From assembly GCF_041435195.1 (NCBI RefSeq), contig NZ_CP108106.1:4312501-4376500 (forward strand): a stretch of DNA of 64,000 bases, read 5' to 3'. The notes beneath the pieces were generated by a model that had not been told where the DNA came from, did no database searches, and saw nothing but the letters and a program-made list of their open reading frames with translations. Source of the DNA: Streptomyces sp. NBC_00224. GTDB lineage: Bacteria; Actinomycetota; Actinomycetes; Streptomycetales; Streptomycetaceae. Each line of letters starts with the position of its first letter. Positions within the stretch are counted from its first letter, which is position 1. The position numbers and the translations under genes were made by a program. Positions 26,443-32,899 of the stretch are shown here, one piece after another.

Positions 26443-26708
26443 TCACGGCTCAGGAGATTGTGCTCGACCAACCGGTGTTCGACGCTGCCGCCCAGTTGGT
26501 AGGCGTCGTGAAGGAACGTAAGGGCCGGAAGCTGACCCTTCGGCGCCCGTCGGGCTACGAGTGGTCGACCGTGGACCTGCGCGTACGACCGGCAAACGAC
26601 CGGGAGCTTCTACAGCTCCGGCGTCTTCAGTGGCACCACGCGGAAGCCTGCCGGTTAGTTGAGCTGCACAAGCGGATGCGCGGTTGCGGCTCCCCGTCCC
26701 AGAAGTAG
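26439..26708 (+). CDS. Small hypothetical protein of the peptide/kinase cassette
   Basis: An 89-residue protein with GTG 26439 overlapping the upstream stop by four bases. It begins VITAQEIVLDQPVFDAAAQL and continues with a short beta-rich part (VGVVKERKGRKLTLRRPSGY) and a basic C-terminal helix. No membrane segment. The overlap ties it to the 61-residue gene. The function is unknown; by place it may bind the peptide at 26858 or DNA. Confidence 0.6.
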   Translation: MITAQEIVLDQPVFDAAAQLVGVVKERKGRKLTLRRPSGYEWSTVDLRVRPANDRELLQLRRLQWHHAEACRLVELHKRMRGCGSPSQK

Positions 26709-26857
26709 TCCCAAGGCTCCCCTACGTCTCGTAGGAACATCCGGGGCTTCCCTTGTGCCTGGACAAGTCGTGGGGCGCGACGCCCGCACCGAGCGGGTCA
26801 GCAAGTGCACGACGGTTGGGGACAGCCCCCAGCCGGACACCATGAGGAGACACGAAA

Positions 26858-26989
26858 GTGACACTCAAGGAAGCACTGAAGCGCAAAGCCACCTTCTGTG
26901 GCGGCAACGGCGACGACGGCGACGACGGCGGCGATCCCAACCCGCCGACGGGCGACTCGGACGACGGGCGCGACTACCACAGCCGCTAG
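26858..26989 (+). CDS. 43-residue peptide with basic helix and Cys/Gly/Asp-rich tail, possible modified-peptide precursor
   Basis: GTG 26858 has a good Shine-Dalgarno (AGGAGA, nine bases upstream). The product starts MTLKEALKRKATFCGGNG, then runs through Asp-Gly repeats and PNPPTGDSDD to end RDYHSR. The basic amphipathic N-terminus followed by a small-residue tail with one Cys is the leader-plus-core layout of RiPP precursors, but no family is recognised. A kinase-like gene follows 70 bases downstream, past a hairpin. Alternatives are a signalling peptide for the XRE-TPR regulator or a phosphoacceptor for the kinase (Thr, Ser and Tyr are present in the tail). Confidence 0.55.
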   Translation: MTLKEALKRKATFCGGNGDDGDDGGDPNPPTGDSDDGRDYHSR

Positions 26990-27009
26990 TAGTCTCCCCT
27001 GACCTGAGG

Positions 27010-27036
27010 GGCCGATCTCTGCCCGGGGGGTCGGCC
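27010..27036 (+). terminator. Hairpin between peptide and kinase genes
   Basis: GGCCGA (27010-27015) pairs with TCGGCC (27031-27036); an overlapping CCCCT/AGGGG stem lies at 26996-27011, so two alternative folds exist. It could attenuate reading into the kinase gene, giving more peptide than enzyme mRNA. Confidence 0.45.
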
Positions 27037-27059
27037 CTTGCCATTGAGAGGACTGGTCG

Positions 27060-27896
27060 ATGACCGACAACGGGCCATTCGAGATTCCTGATCATGTCCA
27101 GGGTGCCGTAATGCCCTTGTCCCAGACGCTCGTTACCAACCGGCGCGGCTCCACGGTGTGGGATGTGCGGACGCCCACCGGTCGCGCCGCGGTCAAACTG
27201 GGCTACCCCAGCCAAACACACTCATGGACGGCATTGGCGCCTGCCCGTGAAGCCACCATTCTTCGGCAACTGATTGACCCCGAAGAGGTCCTGTTCGGGG
27301 AATGGGAGAAGGGCACATGGAGCGCTCAGCCATGGCAAGAGGGCCAGTCCCTCTATGCCCTGTGGGAGCCCCACCGGCAGGCGAACGGGCCGGCGGCCCC
27401 CAGCATCGGCGAGGCACTGTCGTGTGCTGCCGCATTGGCCAACCTGCACGAACGTGGCTGGACGCATGGCGACGTGCAGCCCAACCATCTCGTCATCGGA
27501 CCTGCCAGGACCGCTCTCATCGACCTGGGGCTGGCGCAGGGCGGTGAGATCCCCGAGATCTACGACTTCGAGTATCGAGGCTGCCTGGTCCACTACGAGG
27601 CCCCGGAGATCTCACAGAGTGTTCTGGCGTGCGGCACCGCTGTGCCCACGAAAGAGGCGGACGTATACGCACTGGGTGCTTCGTTGTTCATCTCCGCTAC
27701 CGGCCGCAGGCACGTCCCCTACCCGGACGACGCCGATCGGAAGGACCAGCGGCAAGCCATCGTGGACAAGCCCCATCGGCCGATCAACCTACCGGGCACC
27801 TTGGGCACGGTGGTGGAGGAGATGATGCGCCGCAATCCGGCCGACCGACCCACGATTCAGGAAGTCTGCGAGAACCTGGACCAGGCGGCAGCGTAG
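27060..27896 (+). CDS. Protein-kinase-like enzyme of the peptide cassette
   Basis: A 278-residue single-domain kinase-like protein. Lys46 (RAAVKLG) and Glu64 fit the ATP-site pair. The catalytic loop is HGDVQPNH with Asp138, but the metal-binding Asn at Asp+5 is His143, with an Asn one place earlier. The DFG position is DLG (155-157) and APE is 181-183. The fold is between eukaryotic-like and aminoglycoside-type kinases. The glycine loop is weak. Similar stand-alone kinase homologues act in some RiPP pathways (e.g. class V lanthipeptides), yet no cyclase, HopA1-like or LanC-like partner is seen here. ATG 27060 follows GAGAGGA. Phosphorylation of the 43-residue peptide or of the regulator is a guess. 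Confidence 0.7.
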   Translation: MTDNGPFEIPDHVQGAVMPLSQTLVTNRRGSTVWDVRTPTGRAAVKLGYPSQTHSWTALAPAREATILRQLIDPEEVLFGEWEKGTWSAQPWQEGQSLYALWEPHRQANGPAAPSIGEALSCAAALANLHERGWTHGDVQPNHLVIGPARTALIDLGLAQGGEIPEIYDFEYRGCLVHYEAPEISQSVLACGTAVPTKEADVYALGASLFISATGRRHVPYPDDADRKDQRQAIVDKPHRPINLPGTLGTVVEEMMRRNPADRPTIQEVCENLDQAAA

Positions 27897-28013
27897 GAGG
27901 CACGGCCGCCGCGTAGGCGCGACCAGCCCCATCCATCCGCAGGCAAATCCTGCCCCCACCAACCAACCCGCCCGGCAAGGACTTTCGGGAAGGAGCGGGG
28001 TGGGGATTCAAAA

Positions 28014-28028
28014 CTGATGTACCGTCAG
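28014..28028. promoter_or_regulatory. Operator copy 4, CTGATGTACCGTCAG
   Basis: One mismatch in the left half; flanks AA and AT. Only four bases separate it from the ATG of the thiolase-like gene at 28033, leaving no room for a ribosome-binding site. Confidence 0.7.
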
Positions 28029-28032
28029 ATTC

Positions 28033-29235
28033 ATGGCAGCAGCCCACCCGCGCGCCCACCCCCGCCCACGCTCCCGCCTCCGCCGCGTCGCCATCGTCGG
28101 CGCCGCCCTCTCCGACACCGGCCGCGTCGACGACGCAACCCCGTACGCCCTGCACGCCCAAGCCGCCCGCAGGGCGCTCGCGGACTCCGGGCTCGACCGG
28201 AGCGTCGTCGACGGGTTCGGCTCGGCCGGGCTCGGTACGCTCGCGCCGGTTGAAGTCGCCGAGTATCTGGGGCTCAAGCCGACCTGGGTCGACTCGACCG
28301 GGGTCGGCGGCGCCACCTGGGAGGTGATGGCCGCCCACGCCGTGGACGCGATCGCCGCCGGGCACACCAACGCCGTACTCCTCGTCTACGGCTCGACCGC
28401 CCGTGCCGACATCAAAGCCGGGCGAAGGACATCGAATCTATCGTTCGGCGGGCGCGGACCCCTGCAATTCGAAGTTCCTTACGGCCACACCCTCATTTCG
28501 AAGTACGCGATGGCCGCACGCCGCCATATGCACCAGTACGGCACCACCGTCGAGCAGCTCGCCGAGATCGCCGTGCAGGCGCGCGCCAACGCCGCGACCA
28601 ACCCCGACGCGATGTTCCGCGACCCCATCACCGTCGACGACGTCCTGTCCGGGCCGATGATCGCGGACCCGTTCACCAAGCTGCACTGCTGCATCCGCTC
28701 GGACGGCGGCTGCGCGGTGCTGCTCGCGGCGGAGGAGTACGTGCCCGACACCGCCAAGGACCCCGTCTGGGTGCGGGGTTCGGGCATGGCCGTCTCCCAC
28801 ACCACGATGTCCGAGTGGGACGACTTCACCGTCTCCCCGGCCGCCGTCTCGGGCCGCATCGCCTTCGAACGGGCCGGAGTGCGCCCCGCCGACATCGACC
28901 TCGCGGAGATCTACGACGCCTTCACGTACATGACCCTCGTGACTCTCGAAGACCTCGGGTTCTGCGAGAAAGGGGAAGGGGGTGCGTTCGTCGAGAAAGG
29001 GCGGCTGCTGACCGGTGGCGAGCTGCCCGTCAACACCGACGGCGGCGGCCTCTCCGCCTGCCATCCCGGTATGCGCGGGCTGTTCCTCCTCGTCGAGGCC
29101 GTACGGCAGCTGCGCGGCGAGGCGGGCCCCGGCCAGGTGCGCAGACCCGACGGCAGCCTCCCCGAGCTCGCCGTCGCCTCGGGCACGGGCGGCTGGTTCT
29201 GCTCGTCGGGAACGCTGATCCTGGGGCGTGAGTGA
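28033..29235 (+). CDS. Thiolase-like lipid-transfer protein (SCP-x/Ltp family), copy 2
   Basis: A 400-residue thiolase-fold protein related to the one at 13432. It has RRVAIVGAALSDTGRVDDAT, GVGGATWEVMAAHAVDAIAA, IDLAEIYDAFTYMTLVTLED and NTDGGGLSACHPGMRG. The nucleophilic Cys of thiolases is missing at the expected place (GGATWEVM), so it is unlikely to be a classical thiolase and better fits the Ltp2-type aldolase group. The operator ends four bases before ATG 28033 and no Shine-Dalgarno can be seen, so the mRNA may be leaderless. Its presumed DUF35 partner (30733) is on the other strand 1.5 kb away. Confidence 0.8.
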   Translation: MAAAHPRAHPRPRSRLRRVAIVGAALSDTGRVDDATPYALHAQAARRALADSGLDRSVVDGFGSAGLGTLAPVEVAEYLGLKPTWVDSTGVGGATWEVMAAHAVDAIAAGHTNAVLLVYGSTARADIKAGRRTSNLSFGGRGPLQFEVPYGHTLISKYAMAARRHMHQYGTTVEQLAEIAVQARANAATNPDAMFRDPITVDDVLSGPMIADPFTKLHCCIRSDGGCAVLLAAEEYVPDTAKDPVWVRGSGMAVSHTTMSEWDDFTVSPAAVSGRIAFERAGVRPADIDLAEIYDAFTYMTLVTLEDLGFCEKGEGGAFVEKGRLLTGGELPVNTDGGGLSACHPGMRGLFLLVEAVRQLRGEAGPGQVRRPDGSLPELAVASGTGGWFCSSGTLILGRE

Positions 29236-29303
29236 GCCCCTCACTCACGCCCCCGTACGTAAACAAGTGGCCGCCGACACCCCCGCCCCCGACAATCGCC
29301 CCC

Positions 29304-29876
29304 ATGACCACCCATCCCACCCCACCCCCCTTCCTCACCACCGACCGCCTCACCCTCCGCCCCTTCACCGACACCGCCGCCGACCTCGACCTCGTCGTCG
29401 AGCTCGACAGCGACCCGGAGGTCATGCGGTACCTCACCGGGGGCCGGCCCATGACCCGGGACGAGATCCGGGCCGAGTCCTTCGCGCGGATGCTGCCGGG
29501 GGGCAAGGGTTTCTGGGCGACGCATCTGCGCGACACCGGTGAGTTCATCGGGTGGCACTGCCTGCGCCCCGGGCTCAACGCCCCGCCGGACCACGCGGAC
29601 CTCGGGTACCGGCTGCGGAGGGCCGCCTGGGGGAAGGGGTACGCGCGCGAGGGCGCGCTCGCGCTCATCGAGAAGGGGTTCGGGGAGCTGGGCTACGCGC
29701 GCATCACCGGCAACACGATGTACGTGAACGACCGGTCCCGGCACGTCATGGAGACGTGCGGGCTCACGTACGTACGCACGTACTTCGAGGAGTGGCCCTA
29801 CTCCGTCGAGGGCGACGAGCACGGGGATGTCGAGTACGCCCTGACGCGCGAGGAGTGGCTCGCGCGGGGCGCCTAG
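29304..29876 (+). CDS. GNAT-family N-acetyltransferase (RimJ/RimL type)
   Basis: A 190-residue acetyltransferase. It begins with LTTDRLTLRPFTDTAADLDL, typical of the RimJ/RimL group (Acetyltransf_3), and has the acetyl-CoA-binding region LGYRLRRAAWGKGYAREGAL. ATG 29304 is chosen because the sequence before it is Pro/Thr-rich and unlike a protein start. The acceptor amine (protein N-terminus or small molecule) is unknown. It follows the thiolase-like gene by 68 bases. Confidence 0.85.
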   Translation: MTTHPTPPPFLTTDRLTLRPFTDTAADLDLVVELDSDPEVMRYLTGGRPMTRDEIRAESFARMLPGGKGFWATHLRDTGEFIGWHCLRPGLNAPPDHADLGYRLRRAAWGKGYAREGALALIEKGFGELGYARITGNTMYVNDRSRHVMETCGLTYVRTYFEEWPYSVEGDEHGDVEYALTREEWLARGA

Positions 29877-29907
29877 GGCCCAGGGGCCTACGGGTGACAA
29901 TCTGCGC

Positions 29908-30558
29908 ATGGAATTCGAGGAGTACCTGCACACCCTGCGCGTCTGGGACGTCGAGCTGCCGCACTTCGACCCGGAGACCGCGCCCGACGACCCCGTACCG
30001 CTCTTCCAGGAGTGGCTGATGCACGCGGGGCGCGCCGGGCAGGCCGAGCCGCACACCATGACGCTCGCGACAGTGGACGGTGAAGGGCGGCCTGACGTAC
30101 GGACGTTGATGCTGCACGGCGCCGATGCGGGCGGCTGGTCGTTCGGGTCGCACTCCACCAGTGCGAAGGGGCGCCAGCTCGCCGCCTGCCCGTCGGCCGC
30201 GCTCGGGTTCTACTGGCCTGCCGTGGGGCGTCAGGTACGGGTGCGGGGGGCCGTGCGGCCGGCCGGTGCGGAGGCGAGCCAGGCCGATCTGCATGCCCGG
30301 TCGACCGGGGCGCTGGCCGCCGCCCTCGTCGGGCACCAGAGCGAGGTGCTGGGGTCCGTCCCGGAGCTCGCGGTCGCGTCGGAGAGCGCCTGGGCGCGGG
30401 CGGCGGCCTCGCCGGACGCTCCCGTGCCCAGCTGGACGCTGTACGTCCTTGACCCCGTGGAGGTCGAGTTCTTCCAGGGGGACGCGCGGCGGCGGCATGT
30501 CCGGCTGCGGTATCGCCGCGAGGGGGCGGTGTGGGTGCGGGAGTTGTTGTGGCCGTAG
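29908..30558 (+). CDS. Pyridoxamine 5'-phosphate oxidase-like FMN protein
   Basis: A 216-residue split-barrel flavoprotein of the PdxH family. The N-terminal half holds AEPHTMTLATVDGEGRPDVR and TLMLHGADAGGWSFGSHSTS, then SAALGFYWPAVGRQVRVRG. The C-terminal dimerisation part reads WTLYVLDPVEVEFFQGDARR and HVRLRYRREGAVW. It may oxidise PNP/PMP to PLP, or be one of the many PdxH-like reductases with another substrate. It follows the GNAT gene by 31 bases on the same strand. Confidence 0.82.
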   Translation: MEFEEYLHTLRVWDVELPHFDPETAPDDPVPLFQEWLMHAGRAGQAEPHTMTLATVDGEGRPDVRTLMLHGADAGGWSFGSHSTSAKGRQLAACPSAALGFYWPAVGRQVRVRGAVRPAGAEASQADLHARSTGALAAALVGHQSEVLGSVPELAVASESAWARAAASPDAPVPSWTLYVLDPVEVEFFQGDARRRHVRLRYRREGAVWVRELLWP

Positions 30559-30585
30559 GGGTCGTGGGTTGGCTGCGGGCCGGTG

Positions 30586-30638
30586 GGGGCTGGTCGTGCC
30601 CACGCGGCGGAGCCGCAAATGCCACAGCCCCGCGCCCC
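30586..30638. repeat. Variant of the dispersed repeat with different middle
   Basis: The segment begins like the 27-bp family (GGGGGCTGGTCG) but continues CCCACGCGGCGGAGCCGCA and ends CCCCGCGCCCC. It lies after the stop of the PNPOx-like gene and before the convergent DUF35 gene end. Confidence 0.5.
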
Positions 30639-30732
30639 TGAAGCGGCGGGCCCGGAACGCCAGTGACACCACCGCCACCGCGCCCCTAAACGGGCATCCC
30701 GGAACACCGGTCCCGCCACCACGCCCCCACCC

Positions 30733-31170
30733 CTACGAGGTCGCCGCCCGGAACACCGGCACCGCCACCTCCCCATCCCGGAAATCCACCCGCAGCTCCA
30801 TCCCGATCCGCAGCCGCTCCTCCCCGCACCCCACCACCTCCGTCATCATGCGCGGGCCCTCCGCCAGGTCCACCACCGCCGCCGTGTACGGGACCCGGGC
30901 GCCGAACGGGGGCAGGTCGTTGCGGTGGATCACCGACCAGGTGTAGAGCGTGGCCCGGCCGCTCGCCTGCTCCCAGGTCACGTCCTCGCTCCAGCAGTAC
31001 GGGCAGAACTCGCGCGGGTAGTGGTGTGCCCGCCCGCACGCCCCGCAGCGGCGGATCAGGAGGCGGCCCTCGGCGGCCGCGTCCCAGTACGCGCGCGTGA
31101 AGGCGTCGATCTCGGGTGTCGCGGCATCAACGGTCCCGGCACCCGGCCTCGCCGCGTCAGGACGTGTCAT
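30733..31170 (-). CDS. DUF35 Zn-ribbon/OB-fold protein, copy 2
   Basis: A 145-residue protein with a helix (IDAFTRAYWDAAAEGRLLIR), a four-Cys zinc ribbon (Cys42, Cys45, Cys56, Cys59; CGACG and CPYC) and an OB fold. It is the likely partner of the thiolase-like protein at 28033. ATG 31170 shares one base with the stop of the upstream 39-residue gene (TGATG), so translation is coupled. A GTG three codons earlier is in frame but would overlap the small gene more. Confidence 0.85.
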   Translation of the reverse strand: MTRPDAARPGAGTVDAATPEIDAFTRAYWDAAAEGRLLIRRCGACGRAHHYPREFCPYCWSEDVTWEQASGRATLYTWSVIHRNDLPPFGARVPYTAAVVDLAEGPRMMTEVVGCGEERLRIGMELRVDFRDGEVAVPVFRAATS

Positions 31171-31289
31171 CAGAACCACCCGATCGCATGATCAAGCGAC
31201 CACGTCTGCCACGACATCGCGAAGAGCCCGACCAGCGAGGTCACGTACACCGCGACCCACTCGGCGCCGCTGAGCCAGATCGAGTCCAT
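31170..31289 (-). CDS. 39-residue single-helix membrane protein coupled to DUF35 gene
   Basis: An unlisted small gene. From ATG 31289 the product starts MDSIWLSGAEWVAVYVTSLV, continues through a hydrophobic stretch to GLFAMSWQTW and ends DHAIGWF. GGGAG lies nine bases upstream and the stop overlaps the DUF35 start by one base, which is strong support for translation. One transmembrane helix is predicted at about residues 10-26. It is the first gene after operator copy 5, so it belongs to the regulon. It could anchor the DUF35/thiolase complex to the membrane (inference). Confidence 0.65.
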   Translation of the reverse strand: MDSIWLSGAEWVAVYVTSLVGLFAMSWQTWSLDHAIGWF

Positions 31290-31327
31290 CCGCAGGCTCC
31301 CATATCCACAGGTCAACCGAACCGCTT

Positions 31328-31342
31328 CTGACGGTACGTCAG
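31328..31342. promoter_or_regulatory. Operator copy 5, CTGACGGTACGTCAG
   Basis: A perfect 6-3-6 palindrome with flanks TT and TT. It is 38 bases upstream of the small membrane-protein gene (leftward) and 136 bases upstream of the FAD oxidoreductase (rightward). Confidence 0.8.
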
Positions 31343-31478
31343 TTCAGCGGACCGTGCCGCCCCGCACAAGAGGCCCGGCGCCACCCACCCGGGCAAACTC
31401 CGGAGCGTAATCGATTCGTAACCGATTCAGGTCTTGACCGAGACCCATCAAGTGGCTGCGTCGTTACGCTCGGTTCCC

Positions 31479-32618
31479 ATGGCCACCAACGACCCCACCC
31501 ACCCTGTCTACGTCATCGGCGCCGGCCCCGGCGGGCTCGCCGTCGCGGCCGCGCTGCGCGGCCGGGGCGTACGGGCCGTCGTACTGGAGAAGGCCGATGC
31601 CGTCGGGGACTCCTGGCGCCACCACTACGACCGGCTGCGGCTGCACACCACCCGGCGACTGTCCGCGCTGCCCGGGCTCAAGATGCCCCGTTCGTTCGGG
31701 CGCTGGGTCGCCCGGGCCGACGTCGTGCGGTATCTGGAGAAGTACGCCGAGATGCATGAACTGGAGATCGTCACCGGTGTCGAGGTCTCGCGGGTCGAGC
31801 GCGCCGACGGGGACGGGTGGCTGCTGCACGCCACCGGCGGGCGGCGGCTGACCGGGCGGGCGGTCGTGGTGGCGACCGGGTACAACCACACCCCGTACCT
31901 GCCCGAGTGGCCCGGCGCCGACGCGTACACCGGCACCCTGCTGCACGCCGGGCAGTACCGGAACGCCGCCCCGTACGCGGGCAAGGACGTCCTCGTGGTC
32001 GGCAGCGGGAACACCGGCGCGGAGATCGCCGTCGACCTGGTCGAGGGCGGGGCCGGGCGGGTGCGGCTCGCCGTGCGCACCGCGCCGCACATCCTGCGCC
32101 GCTCGACCGCCGGCTGGCCCGCCCAGGCCTCCGGCATCCTGGTGCGCCGGCTGCCGGTCCCGCTGGTGGACCGGGCGGCCGGGGCCGTGGCCCGCCTCAG
32201 CGTGCCCGACCTCTCCGACAAGGGGCTGCCCCGGCCGGAGACCGGCCTCTACGCGCGCGTACGCGAAGGCGCCATCCCCGTACAGGACGTGGGTCTGATC
32301 GCGGCCGTGCAGTCGGGGCGGGTGGAGCCGGTCGCGGCACTCGACTCGTTCGAGGGCGCGAAGGTCGTCCTGGCCGACGGCACCCTCGTCTCGCCCGAGG
32401 TCGTCATCGCGGCCACGGGCTACCGGCGGGCCCTGGAGGGCCTGGTCGGCGAGCTGGGCGTGCTCGACGGCCGGGGCCGCCCCACCGTCCACGGCGGCCG
32501 CACCGCGCCCACCGCCCCCGGCCTCTACTTCACCGGGTTCACCAACCCCATCAGCGGCATGTTCCGCGAGCTGGCCATCGACGCGGGGAAGATCGCCAAG
32601 GCGGTCGCGCGCCACTGA
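31479..32618 (+). CDS. FAD/NADPH flavin-monooxygenase-like oxidoreductase
   Basis: A 379-residue two-dinucleotide-fold flavoprotein. The FAD motif VIGAGPGGLAVAAAL is at the start, an NADPH motif VVGSGNTGAEIAVDL near residue 170, and VVATGYNHTPYLPEWPG between them. It resembles YUCCA-like and class B flavin monooxygenases. The region YTGTLLHAGQYRNA stands where Baeyer-Villiger enzymes have FxGxxxHxxxW, so oxygenation of a ketone or soft nucleophile is possible. No good Shine-Dalgarno precedes ATG 31479. It is divergent from the DUF35 pair with operator copy 5 in the gap. Confidence 0.83.
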   Translation: MATNDPTHPVYVIGAGPGGLAVAAALRGRGVRAVVLEKADAVGDSWRHHYDRLRLHTTRRLSALPGLKMPRSFGRWVARADVVRYLEKYAEMHELEIVTGVEVSRVERADGDGWLLHATGGRRLTGRAVVVATGYNHTPYLPEWPGADAYTGTLLHAGQYRNAAPYAGKDVLVVGSGNTGAEIAVDLVEGGAGRVRLAVRTAPHILRRSTAGWPAQASGILVRRLPVPLVDRAAGAVARLSVPDLSDKGLPRPETGLYARVREGAIPVQDVGLIAAVQSGRVEPVAALDSFEGAKVVLADGTLVSPEVVIAATGYRRALEGLVGELGVLDGRGRPTVHGGRTAPTAPGLYFTGFTNPISGMFRELAIDAGKIAKAVARH

Positions 32619-32804
32619 GTCCGATCGGAAGGTCGATTGGCCACACCGTCGGTACGCCCCTTCAACACCACCCGCGCACACCGTAGTTGGCGCAATGGTG
32701 ACGGGTAGGCGCCCCCCGGGCGGGTACGGGAAACGTACTCGGCCGGACCTCCGCACGTCCCGGAGCCTTCGGTGAGCCTTGAGCCTTTGCCCGCACGACG
32801 GTTC

Positions 32805-32843
32805 CTGACTGGTCGTCAGGTCTGTAATCTGACTATGCGTCAG
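32805..32843. promoter_or_regulatory. Operator copies 6 and 7 (tandem)
   Basis: CTGACTGGTCGTCAG at 32805-32819 and CTGACTATGCGTCAG at 32829-32843, start to start 24 bp. The second is 56 bases upstream of the CoA ligase start. This is the only place in the window with two adjacent copies. Confidence 0.8.
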
Positions 32844-32899
32844 TTACCAGCCAGTTGCGCAACAGCCATGTTGGCCATCGACCAGGAGCGGGCGGAACG

